DNA of 64,000 nucleotides from Streptomyces musisoli (GCF_016741855.1 NZ_JAERRH010000009.1:1-64000); one strand, 5' to 3'. Positions 16,784 to 24,990 are shown, counted from the first letter of the stretch. The notes: generated from the sequence alone by a model not told the origin. Translations and numbers: made by a program.

Positions 16784-17197
16784 ATGAACACCACGGTCAG
16801 CTGCGAGCTGCACCTGCGCCTCGTTGTGTCGAGCGAGTCCTCCCTGCCTGTCCCCGCAGGCCTGCGGTACGACACGGCCGACCCCTACGCCGTGCACGCC
16901 ACCTTCCACACCGGAGCCGAGGAGACCGTCGAGTGGGTGTTCGCCCGCGACCTCCTCGCCGAGGGGCTTCACCGGCCCACCGGCACCGGCGACGTCCGCG
17001 TCTGGCCATCGCGCAGTCATGGTCAGGGCGTCGTGTGCATCGCCCTCAGCTCTCCGGAGGGGGAGGCGCTGCTCGAGGCCCCGGCGCGGGCCCTGGAGTC
17101 CTTCCTGAAGCGAACCGACGCCGCCGTGCCGCCCGGCACGGAACACCGGCACTTCGACCTGGATCAGGAGCTCTCGCACATCCTGGCGGAGAGCTAG
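16784..17197 (+). CDS. ssgB: sporulation-specific cell division protein SsgB
   Basis: 137 residues. The sequence from MNTTVSCELHLRLVVSSESS through LHRPTGTGDVRVWPSRSHGQ to the end QELSHILAES is that of SsgB as I know it from S. coelicolor, with no change that I can see. SsgB localises before FtsZ at future septation sites in aerial hyphae, with SsgA, and recruits and stabilises Z-rings at sporulation. The start is the ATG at 16784; only a weak GAAAGG lies upstream at about 11 bases. This gene is the best single indication that the organism is a sporulating streptomycete. Confidence 0.98.
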   Translation: MNTTVSCELHLRLVVSSESSLPVPAGLRYDTADPYAVHATFHTGAEETVEWVFARDLLAEGLHRPTGTGDVRVWPSRSHGQGVVCIALSSPEGEALLEAPARALESFLKRTDAAVPPGTEHRHFDLDQELSHILAES

Positions 17198-17273
17198 GTC
17201 GCCGCCCTCCCAAGCAGCCCGGCGCCGTCCACTCGGGGAGACGGCTCGGGCCAAGACAACCGCATACGGCATG

Positions 17274-17316
17274 GGCCGACGCCGTCACCGTGAGCAATCG
17301 CGGGGCGGCGTCGGCC
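17274..17316 (+). terminator. long-loop hairpin downstream of ssgB
   Basis: GGCCGACGCC (17274) pairs perfectly with GGCGTCGGCC (17307) across a 23-base loop, 77 bases after the ssgB stop. The loop is long for a terminator, so confidence is low. The remainder of 17198..17562 has GC-rich inverted pieces but no gene. Confidence 0.35.
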
Positions 17317-17562
17317 TGTGCCCCGCCGGCCGCGGTCCGCGCACGGCCGGCCGCGGTGGGTGAGGCCGACGGCGGTCCGGGTGCGGCCCGCTGCCGGCGG
17401 TCCCGGTGAGGGGGTCCGTGCCCTTGCGGGAACCCGCCGGTCCACCGGGGCGTTCTACCGGCGAGCGAGGACGGGCGGGACCGGTACGGCCGGCGTGGAT
17501 GTCGCTACCATCGGCCAGCATCGGCGGGCGCCCGCCCGACCCCCCAGGCCAGGGAGCGAAAC

Positions 17563-18123
17563 GTGCTGATCACCCACGACACCCGGTGCGCACTCGACAC
17601 CGTGGTGGATCTGGTGAACTCCGCGCCGGAGGACGACGCGGCGGCGGACGGACTGCCCGACGTCCCGACCCTCACGGATTTCGTACGAAACCACGAGATC
17701 AGCGATGTCGGCGTGCTGTCGGAGTTCGACCTCTCGGCGGTGCGCAGGGTCCGGGGACGGTTCGCGGCGATCTTCGCGGCCCCCGACGCCCGGACCGCCG
17801 CCATGCTGATCAACGAGCTGGTCGCGGCCGCGGGCACCACTCCTCGCCTCACGGACCACGACGGCTACGACTGGCATGTGCACTACTTCGCGCCGGGCGC
17901 CTCCGTGGCCGACCATCTCGCCGCCGACTGCGGGATGGCGCTGGCCTTCTTCGTGGTGGCCGGGGAGCAGGAACGGCTGCGGCGCTGCGAGGCACCGGAC
18001 TGCCGCCGCGCCTTCGTGGATCTCTCCCGCAACCGCTCGCGCCGCTACTGCGACAGCCGCACCTGCGGAAACCGGCTGCATGTGGCCGCCTACCGGGCCC
18101 GGCGCAAAGAGGCGACGGGCTGA
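17563..18123 (+). CDS. CGNR zinc-finger protein (ABATE/CGNR family)
   Basis: 186 residues from a GTG behind GGGAG. The N-terminal region (DLVNSAP, then DLSAVRRVRGRFAAIFAA) is the stress-ligand-binding ABATE-type domain, and the C-terminus holds the CGNR finger: C-E-x4-C, then RRYCDSRTCGNRLHVAAYRARR. The finger probably binds DNA, so the protein is a likely one-component transcription regulator. Its target and ligand are unknown. Paired terminators follow its stop. Confidence 0.92.
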   Translation: MLITHDTRCALDTVVDLVNSAPEDDAAADGLPDVPTLTDFVRNHEISDVGVLSEFDLSAVRRVRGRFAAIFAAPDARTAAMLINELVAAAGTTPRLTDHDGYDWHVHYFAPGASVADHLAADCGMALAFFVVAGEQERLRRCEAPDCRRAFVDLSRNRSRRYCDSRTCGNRLHVAAYRARRKEATG

Positions 18124-18170
18124 GACGTCGCGTCCGATGCGACGTCGGTCCCGGCGGGTGGCGCCGGGAC
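18124..18170. terminator. two adjacent hairpins between convergent genes
   Basis: GACGTCGC/GCGACGTC (18124..18146) and GTCCCGGCG/CGCCGGGAC with a GGTGG loop (18148..18170) follow directly on the CGNR stop codon and face the small membrane ORF on the other strand. Confidence 0.8.
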
Positions 18171-18183
18171 GGACGCGTACGGC

Positions 18184-18351
18184 TCACAGCAACAGCAGGT
18201 CGTGCAGCGCAGCCATGAGGAGCAGACACCCGATCACCGCTAGGAAGATCATCAGCGGTGGCTGGGAAAGGGCGAAGAGGCACCCGCGCGGCTCGTCCTT
18301 CGGCGGCGCGGCCTCGCTCTGTGTCGTGTCCAGCATCTCGCGGCAGATCAT
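18184..18351 (-). CDS. small tail-anchored-like membrane protein, 55 aa
   Basis: Read from the ATG at 18351 (an ATG at 18336 would give 50 residues). The N-terminal half is polar (LDTTQSEAAPPKDEPRG) and the C-terminal 22 residues are one hydrophobic helix ending LHDLLLL at the very end of the protein. Small and without a clear ribosome site, but the composition switch and the terminator pair beyond its stop make it plausible. No function known. Upstream, 18352..18490 is otherwise empty. Confidence 0.5.
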   Translation of the reverse strand: MICREMLDTTQSEAAPPKDEPRGCLFALSQPPLMIFLAVIGCLLLMAALHDLLLL

Positions 18352-18490
18352 GACGCACGCGGTGCCCCACTCGCGATCACGCACGAAGATCTTGCGGGAG
18401 TGCGCCGAATACCGCGAGGTCTCGTTCGGCTGGTGAACGAATCCGGACGCCCGGGGACCCACTGTGTCGTTTCAGCGAGTCATGTGACTG

Positions 18491-18934
18491 TCATATGCCG
18501 TGCTTCTTGAGGATCGCCTCGATGTCGCTGAAGTCATCCGCCGGGCCGGTGGCCTTGGGCGCGGCGGCGGGGCGTGCCACGGGACGGGGCGCGCCGCCCG
18601 GTGACGGTGCCGAGGCCGCGGGCGCCACCGCGTCCCGCTCCGTCCGCCCGGCCGCCTTGCGCCCGGCACCGGCGCCTCCCCGCCGGCGCTCCACGGCGCG
18701 CGTACCGGCGAACAGGAGCCAGGCGGCGCCCAGTACTCCGAAGCCCGCCCAGGCGGTGGGGCTCAGGGCCGTGTCGGAGAGCCAGCCGACGATCCCGGTC
18801 ATCACCAGGCCGACCGGCACCAGCGAGTAGGCCGCGATGCGGGCCGCCGCCAGGAAACGCTTGCGGTAGGCGGTGACCACCGCGATACCCAGGCCCGCCG
18901 CGGACACGGCGGAGCAGACTGTCTCGGCGATCAT
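18491..18934 (-). CDS. small membrane protein with a conserved C-terminal acidic/helical tail
   Basis: 147 residues from ATG 18934 behind AGGAGG, which decides the start over a longer frame. Three hydrophobic segments occupy the N-terminal half (AVSAAGLGIAVV; RIAAYSLVPVGLVMTGIVGWL; AWAGFGVLGAAWLLFAG). A Pro/Ala/Arg-rich linker then leads to the ending DDFSDIEAILKKHGI, which looks like a short protein-binding helix. Unknown function; conserved in Streptomyces as far as I recall. Confidence 0.85.
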   Translation of the reverse strand: MIAETVCSAVSAAGLGIAVVTAYRKRFLAAARIAAYSLVPVGLVMTGIVGWLSDTALSPTAWAGFGVLGAAWLLFAGTRAVERRRGGAGAGRKAAGRTERDAVAPAASAPSPGGAPRPVARPAAAPKATGPADDFSDIEAILKKHGI

Positions 18935-19122
18935 CCGGTCCTCCTGGCGGCTCGGTCGGTCGCTTCCATCGTGCACCTTCGGATCCCCGCGATGCCATGC
19001 TCCCACCCGACATCAGGGACATCTCCGGGTCGCCTCCTCCCGCAGTGCCGGGTGCCGGGAGGGCACCGCGCACCCCCGCTCCCGATTGGGTCGCCCGCGC
19101 CCGGCCTGGAAGACTGGTGGGC

Positions 19123-19656
19123 ATGAGCGACTCCTCCCCCGCACGCACCGATGCCCTCGTCCTCGACGTCTGGTGCGAGTTGCAGTGCCCCGACTGCCGT
19201 ACCGCCCTGGACGACGTCCGCGCCCTGCGCGCCCGCTACGGCGACCGGCTGGAGCTGCGGCTGCGGCACTTCCCGCTGGAGAAGCACAAGTACGCCTTCG
19301 CCGCCGCCCAGGCCGCCGAGGAGGCGCTGGAGCAGGGCAAGGGCTGGCCGTACGTGGAGGCCGTGCTGGAGCGGGTGGCGGAGCTGGGCGGTCAGGGAGA
19401 ACCCCTCCTGGTCGAGGTCGCCCGGGAACTCGGCCTGGACGCCGAGGAGTTCGACACCGCGCTGATCGACGGCCGGCACATCCTGGTCGTCGACGCCGAC
19501 CAGGCCGAGGGCAAGGCGATCGGCGTGACCGGCACTCCGACGTACGTCATCGGCGGCGAACGCCTCGACGGTGGCAAGAGCCAGGAGGGGCTGCGCGCGC
19601 GCATCGAGGAGATCGCGGACCGGCTGCTGGCCGAACGGGACGGCGGGGAGGCCTGA
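19123..19656 (+). CDS. DsbA-family thioredoxin-fold protein, cytoplasmic
   Basis: 177 residues from the ATG at 19123. Active-site motif C-P-D-C at residues 23 to 26 (CELQCPDC) and the cis-proline loop GTPTYV near residue 142 identify a DsbA/FrnE-like thioredoxin fold with the helical insertion in between. No signal peptide, so the protein works in the cytoplasm, probably as a disulfide reductase or isomerase; substrates unknown. It stands alone; the gap 19657..19818 contains only GC-rich sequence. Confidence 0.9.
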   Translation: MSDSSPARTDALVLDVWCELQCPDCRTALDDVRALRARYGDRLELRLRHFPLEKHKYAFAAAQAAEEALEQGKGWPYVEAVLERVAELGGQGEPLLVEVARELGLDAEEFDTALIDGRHILVVDADQAEGKAIGVTGTPTYVIGGERLDGGKSQEGLRARIEEIADRLLAERDGGEA

Positions 19657-19818
19657 GGACCGGGCCGGCCGACGGGGTCCTGGTGCGAAGAGCCGCCCTC
19701 GGTCGGTGGCTCCACTTGCCCGCGACGCGGGCCGTGCGCTGTCCCGGGGCGCCGCCGGGCCCGGCACAGCGCCCGCCCGGGTCCCTCCGGCCCCGAGGGC
19801 GTCCGGGAGCGGCGCGCC

Positions 19819-20643
19819 CTAGAGCAGGTGCTTGCTCAGGGAGTGGGTCACCGTCTCGTAGCCGAGTGACGTGTACAGCCGCTCGGCCGGGGTGTTGCCC
19901 GCGAACACGTTGAGGCCGAGGACCGGTCTGGCGGCCTCGATCGCCTGGCGTTCCGCCAGCAGCATGAGCGTACGGCCGTGTCCCCGGCCGCGGTGGGCCG
20001 CGTCGGTCTCCACGTCGAACACGTACGCCCGGGTCTCCTCCAGCGCCACCCACAGGGTGCCCACCCGGCCGCCCGCGTGCTCCAGCACGCTGAAGAGCAT
20101 GCCGTCGGTGGCGAGCCCGTGCGGCAGCAGCCGGGCGTGGTCGTCGCGGGCCTTGGCGCGGGCCACGGCTTCGGGTATGCCCCGGTCCATCCACATGCGC
20201 GCGTACCGCTCGCTCTCCGCCTCCTGCCACGCGTCGAACTCGGCCCCGGTCATGGGCCGCGCGTGAGCGTCCGGCGGCAGCGCGGGCGAAGTGTCGTCGA
20301 GGCGCTTCTCCATGCCGCGGTTGCGCACGGTGTAGCCGAGGGTGCGGAACAGGCGCAGCGCGGCGTCCGCCGCGACGGGCACCACCGTCTCCATCTGGAC
20401 GCAGCCCCAGCCGCGGGCCACCTCCTCGGCGGCGAGCGCGGCCACGGTGCCCCGGCCGCGCCGCCGGTCGGGCTCGGCGATCCGCAGGTCGACGATGCGG
20501 GCCACCGAGTCGCCGAGGCTCGGCGAGGTGCCGAGGCGGATCTCACCGACGGGACGGCTGTTCACGCACACCGCGAAACGCCGGGAGCGGGTCCCGTCGG
20601 GGTGCTGCTGGAGCGGCTCGGCCGGCCGCAGGGTCGTGGTCAT
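19819..20643 (-). CDS. tandem GNAT-domain N-acetyltransferase
   Basis: 274 residues. Two GNAT modules are visible: the first has the acetyl-CoA loop PDRRRGRGTVAALAAEE (residues about 59 to 75) and the second HRGRGHGRTLMLLAE near residue 215 followed by N-TPAERLYTSLGYE. Tandem GNAT proteins of this kind include mycothiol synthase-like enzymes, but the substrate here cannot be read from sequence. A GTG one codon upstream is an alternative start. Confidence 0.88.
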   Translation of the reverse strand: MTTTLRPAEPLQQHPDGTRSRRFAVCVNSRPVGEIRLGTSPSLGDSVARIVDLRIAEPDRRRGRGTVAALAAEEVARGWGCVQMETVVPVAADAALRLFRTLGYTVRNRGMEKRLDDTSPALPPDAHARPMTGAEFDAWQEAESERYARMWMDRGIPEAVARAKARDDHARLLPHGLATDGMLFSVLEHAGGRVGTLWVALEETRAYVFDVETDAAHRGRGHGRTLMLLAERQAIEAARPVLGLNVFAGNTPAERLYTSLGYETVTHSLSKHLL

Positions 20644-20692
20644 CACAGGTGTTCTACCCGCGACGCCCCCTCACGTCAGCCCGTTTTCCGGC

Positions 20693-21514
20693 TCAGGGGT
20701 CCAGGTCCTGTCCGGAGCGCTCCTCGAAGATCCGCATGGCCTTGGCGGTCACCGGGCCGGGCGCGGCGGGCAGTTCACGGTCATCGACCCGGTGCACGGC
20801 CTGCACGTCCCGCAGGGTCGAGGTCAGGAACACCTCGTCGGCCCGTTCCAGGACGTCCAGCGGCAGGTCGGTCTCCTTGGCGCCCGTCCACTCGACCGTC
20901 AGGGCCCGGGTGATGCCGGGCAGGCAGCCGGAGGCCACCGGCGGAGTGTGGATCTCCCCGTCCAGGACGACGAAGACGTTCGAGCCGGTGCCCTCGCAGA
21001 GCTGTCCGGCGGTGTTGCCGAACAGCGCCTCGGAGCCGCCGTGTTGGTGGGCGCGGGCCAGGGCCACGACGTTCTCGGCGTAGGAGGTGGTCTTCAGGCC
21101 GGTGAGGGCACCGCGCTCGTTGCGGGTCCAGGGGACGGTGACCACCGAGGTGGTGTCCGGGCGGCGGGTGGTCTCCCCCAGGGCCACGACCAGGGTGGGG
21201 CCGTGGTCGCCGCGGTCGGAGCCGAGCGGGCCGTGGCCGCCGGTGTAGGTGATCCGCAGCCGGCCGAGCGGCATCGGGTTGGCCTCCAGCACGGCCGTGC
21301 AGGCGCGGCGCACCTCGTCGTGGTCGGGCTCGGGCAGGCCGAGGCCGCGGGCCGAGCGGGTCAGCCGGTCCAGGTGCCGGGTGAGCGCGAACGTCCTGCC
21401 GTCCACGGCCTTCACGGTCTCGAAGACGCCGTCGCCGACCGTCAGCCCGTGATCGAAGACGGAGACCAGGGCGGAGTCCGGTTCCCGCAGCTCGCCGTCC
21501 AGCCAGATCTTCAT
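20693..21514 (-). CDS. pabC: aminodeoxychorismate lyase / class IV aminotransferase
   Basis: 273 residues from the ATG at 21514, overlapping the upstream component I gene by 4 nt. Class IV PLP-fold features: FDHGLTVGDGVFET near the start, the lysine-bearing segment TGLKTTSYAENVVA, and the cofactor phosphate-binding part GTGSNVFVV. Coupled to the chorismate-binding gene, it most likely converts 4-amino-4-deoxychorismate to p-aminobenzoate and pyruvate for folate synthesis. Related branched-chain or D-amino-acid aminotransferases share the fold; the operon context decides. Confidence 0.88.
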   Translation of the reverse strand: MKIWLDGELREPDSALVSVFDHGLTVGDGVFETVKAVDGRTFALTRHLDRLTRSARGLGLPEPDHDEVRRACTAVLEANPMPLGRLRITYTGGHGPLGSDRGDHGPTLVVALGETTRRPDTTSVVTVPWTRNERGALTGLKTTSYAENVVALARAHQHGGSEALFGNTAGQLCEGTGSNVFVVLDGEIHTPPVASGCLPGITRALTVEWTGAKETDLPLDVLERADEVFLTSTLRDVQAVHRVDDRELPAAPGPVTAKAMRIFEERSGQDLDP

Positions 21515-22563
21515 GTCAGCGCCCCTTCGGTCTCCTCGTACGTCCCCGACGCTATCGCGAGCAGCCGGGACGCCTTCAGCTCGGTCTCCCGCCACTCCCC
21601 CTCCGGGTCGGACCCCCAGGTGATGCCGGCGCCGGTGCCGAAGCGCAGCGTCGCCGCGCCCGCCGCGGACCGGTCGATCCAGAAGGTGCGGATGCCCACG
21701 GCCAGCTCGGCGGTGCCCCGGTCGGCGTCCACCCAGCCGATGCCGCCGCAGTACGGGCCTCGGGGCGCCGTCTCCAGGGCGTCGATGATCCGCAGGGCGC
21801 TCGACTTGGGGGCGCCCGTCACCGAGCCGGGAGGGAAGGCCGCGGCCAGCAGCTCCGGCCAGCCGGCTCCCGTGCGCAGCTCGCCGCGCACGGTGGAGAC
21901 GAGATGGACGAGCCCCGGGTGCTTCTCCACCGCGCACAGGTCGGGGACGCTCACGCTGCCGGTCGCGCAGACCCGCCCGATGTCGTTGCGGACCAGGTCC
22001 ACGATCATCACGTTCTCGGCGTAGTCCTTCTCCAGGAGGTCCGCCTCGGTGCGCCCGGTGCCCTTGATGGGGCCCGACTCGACCGTGCGGCCGTCCCGGC
22101 GCAGGAACAGCTCGGGCGAGGCGGTGGCGATCTCCACGCCGTGCTCCGGCAGCCGGATCGTCCCCGCGTACGGCGCCGGGTTGCCGCGGGCCAGCGCGGC
22201 GGTCAGGGCGTCCACGTCGGCGCCGGGGGCGACGGGCGCGCTGAGCACCCGGCAGAGGTTGGCCTGGTAGACCTCGCCGGCCGCGATGTGCTCGCGGATG
22301 CGGCGGACCGCCGCCGTGTAGGTGGCGTGGTCCAGGGAGGAGGTCCAGTCCCCCGGCCTCGGGCCCCGCCAGCCGCCGGGCGCCGAAGCGGGCACCGGTT
22401 CCTTGCGTACGTCCGCGAAGCGGGCGCAGGTCAGCCGGCCCTCGAAGTCCGCGCAGACGGCCCAGAAGCCGGTGGAGTCCAGGGCCGCCGGGTCGCTGGT
22501 GACGTCGAGGAGGCCGGTGGCGACGCGGTCGCCGAAGCGGGCGAGAGGAGGGTGGTGGAGCAC
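21511..22563 (-). CDS. pabB: aminodeoxychorismate synthase component I (chorismate-binding)
   Basis: 350 residues from a GTG at 22563, shorter than full anthranilate synthase components because the N-terminal lobe is reduced. The conserved chorismate-binding core is present: IAAGEVYQANLCR, SPELFLRRDGRTVESGPIKGT, DLVRNDIGR and GSVTGAPKSSALRIIDALE, including the PIKGT motif. Produces aminodeoxychorismate with a glutamine amidotransferase encoded elsewhere. The following pabC is translationally coupled. The start is chosen at the codon where similarity begins; 22564..22741 contains the tRNA promoter region. Confidence 0.9.
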   Translation of the reverse strand: MLHHPPLARFGDRVATGLLDVTSDPAALDSTGFWAVCADFEGRLTCARFADVRKEPVPASAPGGWRGPRPGDWTSSLDHATYTAAVRRIREHIAAGEVYQANLCRVLSAPVAPGADVDALTAALARGNPAPYAGTIRLPEHGVEIATASPELFLRRDGRTVESGPIKGTGRTEADLLEKDYAENVMIVDLVRNDIGRVCATGSVSVPDLCAVEKHPGLVHLVSTVRGELRTGAGWPELLAAAFPPGSVTGAPKSSALRIIDALETAPRGPYCGGIGWVDADRGTAELAVGIRTFWIDRSAAGAATLRFGTGAGITWGSDPEGEWRETELKASRLLAIASGTYEETEGALT

Positions 22564-22741
22564 GTGGTCGAGTCTAGGTCGGGTGTCCGAGAGGTGGCCC
22601 CGGCATGTCCCCGAGGGCACCCCGGCCACCGGGTTCCCCGGGCGCACCGCAGCACGCTGCGCAAACGCGTTTTTGTGCTGGCCCGGGAATCCGCTAGAGT
22701 TCAACACGTCGCCGGGACGCGGAAGCGGACCGAAACGACAG

Positions 22742-22814
22742 GCGGACGTAGCTCAGTTGGTAGAGCGCAACCTTGCCAAGGTTGAGGTCGCGAGTTCGAG
22801 CCTCGTCGTCCGCT
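22742..22814 (+). tRNA. tRNA-Gly (anticodon GCC)
   Basis: 73 nt: acceptor GCGGACG/CGTCCGC, D arm with AGCTCAGTTGG, anticodon arm CAACC-TTGCCAA-GGTTG, T arm GAGTTCGAGCC. CCA is not encoded. First of a five-tRNA array. Confidence 0.97.
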
Positions 22815-22852
22815 CGAAGGAAGAAGGGGTCATCCCGATCCCCTACACTCCT

Positions 22853-22923
22853 GGTGGAGTGGCCGAGAGGCGAGGCAACGGCCTGCAAAGCCGTCTACAC
22901 GGGTTCAAATCCCGTCTCCACCT
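22853..22923 (+). tRNA. tRNA-Cys (anticodon GCA)
   Basis: 71 nt: acceptor GGTGGAG/CTCCACC, anticodon arm ACGGC-CTGCAAA-GCCGT. CCA follows directly at 22924..22926 and is therefore encoded in this gene, unlike its neighbours. Confidence 0.97.
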
Positions 22924-22927
22924 CCAA

Positions 22928-22999
22928 GGACGATTAGCTCAGCGGGAGAGCGCTTCCCTGACACGGAAGAGGTCACTGGTTCAATCCCAGTATCGTCCA
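22928..22999 (+). tRNA. tRNA-Val (anticodon GAC), copy 1
   Basis: 72 nt, acceptor GGACGAT/ATCGTCC, anticodon arm CTTCC-CTGACAC-GGAAG. One base separates it from the encoded CCA of tRNA-Cys, so the two are co-transcribed. Confidence 0.97.
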
Positions 23000-23039
23000 C
23001 TGGATCCTCGGATCCCGGATCTTCTCGAAGATCCCACCC

Positions 23040-23111
23040 GCGCGATTAGCTCAGCGGGAGAGCGCTTCCCTGACACGGAAGAGGTCACTGGTTCAATCCC
23101 AGTATCGCGCA
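23040..23111 (+). tRNA. tRNA-Val (anticodon GAC), copy 2 with altered acceptor stem
   Basis: 72 nt, identical to copies 1 and 3 except the acceptor stem, which reads GCGCGAT/ATCGCGC. Pairs 2-71 and 3-70 are both changed with pairing kept. The 40-base spacer before it contains GGATCC/GGATC repeats. Confidence 0.97.
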
Positions 23112-23140
23112 CTGTCTGTGACTTGCGGGTCACAGCCCGC

Positions 23141-23212
23141 GGACGATTAGCTCAGCGGGAGAGCGCTTCCCTGACACGGAAGAGGTCACTGGTTCAATCC
23201 CAGTATCGTCCA
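23141..23212 (+). tRNA. tRNA-Val (anticodon GAC), copy 3
   Basis: 72 nt, identical to copy 1 (acceptor GGACGAT/ATCGTCC). Last gene of the array, ten bases before the terminator. Confidence 0.97.
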
Positions 23213-23222
23213 CACATCAAGG

Positions 23223-23253
23223 AGCCCCCGGCCGTCTCGAACGGCCGGGGGCT
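23223..23253 (+). terminator. intrinsic terminator of the tRNA array
   Basis: AGCCCCCGGCCGT and ACGGCCGGGGGCT form a perfect 13-bp stem with the loop CTCGA, followed by TCTTCGT. It also lies just past the stop of the convergent zinc-ribbon gene. Confidence 0.95.
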
Positions 23254-23264
23254 TCTTCGTGTCC

Positions 23265-23561
23265 TCAGCTGGAGAACAGCATGTGACCGAAGCTCTTGTG
23301 GCGGTGGTGGCCGTAGTGACCGTGGCCGCCGTGCTGGCCGCCGTGCGGGGCACCCCAGGCGGGTGCGGCCGGGGCCGCGGGGTAGGCCTGCGGGGCGGCG
23401 GGCGGGGGCGGGGCCGGCTGCGACCACTGGGACTCCAGGCGGGTCAGCGCCTCCAGCTCGCCGTAGTCGAGGAAGATGCCGCGGCAACCGCTGCACTGCT
23501 CGATCTGGACGCCGTTGCGGTTAAAGGTGTGCATCGGCGCATGGCACTTCGGACACTGCAT
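23265..23561 (-). CDS. zf-TFIIB-type zinc-ribbon protein with His-rich tail
   Basis: 98 residues. N-terminal zinc ribbon CPKCHAPM...CSGCRGIFLDYGELE matches the zf-TFIIB family exactly, with two CxxC pairs. A Pro/Ala-rich linker (PAPPPPAAPQAYPAAPAAP) leads to a His/Gly-rich end (HGGQHGGHGHYGHHRHKS) that would bind divalent metals. Function of this family is unknown. GGAG lies about 13 bases before the ATG. Confidence 0.9.
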   Translation of the reverse strand: MQCPKCHAPMHTFNRNGVQIEQCSGCRGIFLDYGELEALTRLESQWSQPAPPPPAAPQAYPAAPAAPAWGAPHGGQHGGHGHYGHHRHKSFGHMLFSS

Positions 23562-23642
23562 GCTCGGCTCAACTCCTCGCCGGTCGGTACTGCTTCGTGT
23601 TCCCCCCAGGACAGACTCCGTCCGGCCCCGGGCGGTTGCAGC

Positions 23643-24632
23643 CTAGTCCGGGATTCCCGGCGTCCGTCGAGGGGGGATGGCCGGCATCCGCGCGCAGGCG
23701 TCGACCACGGCCTGCTCCACCTCGTCCGGCGGGCGGCCGGCGGCCAGTGCCTTGGTGACCGCCAGGGCGGCCGTCTGCACGGTGAGTGCGCGGGCCGGGA
23801 CGTCCAGGGCCCGCCAGGGGTCGCCGTCCGGGGGCACGGCCGGGCCGCCGGCCTGCCGGTAGGCGGCCAGGAAGCGCGTCCACTCGTCGGGCGGGAGGAG
23901 TCCGCAGGCGTACCAGGCGGCCGGGCGGGCGAGGTCCCAGGCCGGGACACCGGCTCCGAGGTCGTCGACGTCGATCAGCTTCCACGGCCCGTCCGGTGCC
24001 GGGTGCCGGACGAGCTGGCCGAGGTGCAGATCACCGTGGCAGAGGGCCGCCGGGCCGGGCATCGGGGCGGCCGCCCTGGCCCAGGCGGGGAGACCGGCCC
24101 AGGCGGCCAGTACCGGGCGGGCGGCGGCGCGGGCCACCGCGTCGGGCGTGGCGCGCAGCGCCGCGTGGAGCCGGCCGATCGCACGGGCGGCCTTGGCGGG
24201 GCCGCGCATCGGGGGGAGGCCGGCCGGGACGGGGGCGCGGTGCAGCAGGGCGAGGAGGGTGGCGGCGGACTCCCAGGGGGCGGCGTCCGGGTCGTCCGGG
24301 TCCACGGGGACGCCGTACGGCCAGAAGGTCACCAGGCGGTCGTGCAGCGGGGCCGGGGCGGGGGTGAGCGGAGGCAGGAGCACGTCCGGGAGGCGGGCGG
24401 CCGTGGTGACGCGCAGGGCCAGTGCGGTGGGGTCGGTGTCCGGGGCGTGCGCCTTGGCGACGGTGCCGGCGTGCCGGACGACGGTGGCGTCGGGGCGGTC
24501 GGCGAGGGGGGTGCCGGCGCAGGCGCAGGGGGCGGCCGGGGTGTGGGGGTGGGCGGCGGCCCTGGCCCTCGCGGTGAGGGCGGATATGAGAGTGGTTCCG
24601 GTGCGGGTGTCTGCGTCTGCTTCTGCGGTCAA
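23643..24632 (-). CDS. aminoglycoside phosphotransferase-fold (APH) protein
   Basis: 329 residues from a TTG at 24632; GAGG five bases upstream makes this rare start the best one, and the longer frame upstream runs into the 98-bp repeats. The kinase-like fold is shown by the Brenner motif CHGDLHLGQLV and the metal-binding LIDVDDLGAGVPAWDLARP. The N-terminal lobe has RHAGTVAKAHAP with a candidate ATP-binding lysine. Substrate unknown: members act on antibiotics, sugars (maltokinase-like) or choline-type molecules. Confidence 0.85.
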   Translation of the reverse strand: MTAEADADTRTGTTLISALTARARAAAHPHTPAAPCACAGTPLADRPDATVVRHAGTVAKAHAPDTDPTALALRVTTAARLPDVLLPPLTPAPAPLHDRLVTFWPYGVPVDPDDPDAAPWESAATLLALLHRAPVPAGLPPMRGPAKAARAIGRLHAALRATPDAVARAAARPVLAAWAGLPAWARAAAPMPGPAALCHGDLHLGQLVRHPAPDGPWKLIDVDDLGAGVPAWDLARPAAWYACGLLPPDEWTRFLAAYRQAGGPAVPPDGDPWRALDVPARALTVQTAALAVTKALAAGRPPDEVEQAVVDACARMPAIPPRRTPGIPD

Positions 24633-24650
24633 GGCTGCCTCGGGCGCGGT

Positions 24651-24846
24651 GGGCTGGATGGGCCGAGGGTACTGGGCCGTGCCGTGGAGCCCGCCGCCCG
24701 TCCCGACGGAACACCACCGCCCCGGCCGCGCCGCCCCGCTGGAGCCCTGGGCTGGATGGGCCGAGGGTACTGGGCCGTGCCGTGGAGCCCGCCGGCCCGC
24801 CCCGACGGGGCACCACCGCCCCGGCCGCGCCGCCCCGCTGGAGCCC
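24651..24846. repeat. 98-bp direct tandem repeat, two copies
   Basis: The unit starting GGGCTGGATGGGCCGAGGGT begins at 24651 and again at 24749, with only a few differences over 98 bp. It adjoins the start of the phosphotransferase gene, so it is in that gene's promoter region. Confidence 0.95.
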
Positions 24847-24990
24847 CGCGCCCGCATGTGCGGTCCCGCCGGAGCACCACCACGCCCGCCCGCGCCGCCC
24901 CGCCCCCGCCCGCGCAACCCCGCCGGAGCACCAGCACCCCCGCCGCCCCGCCGGAGCACCGGGTCCGTATGTGCGGTCCCGCCGAGCCGA
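24847..24990. repeat. degenerate continuation of the repeat block
   Basis: Pieces of the same unit recur in diverged form: CGCGCCGCCCCGCC and GGAGCACCA modules several times, and ATGTGCGGTCCCGCCG at 24856 and 24968. The gap up to 25113 otherwise shows no gene. Confidence 0.7.
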
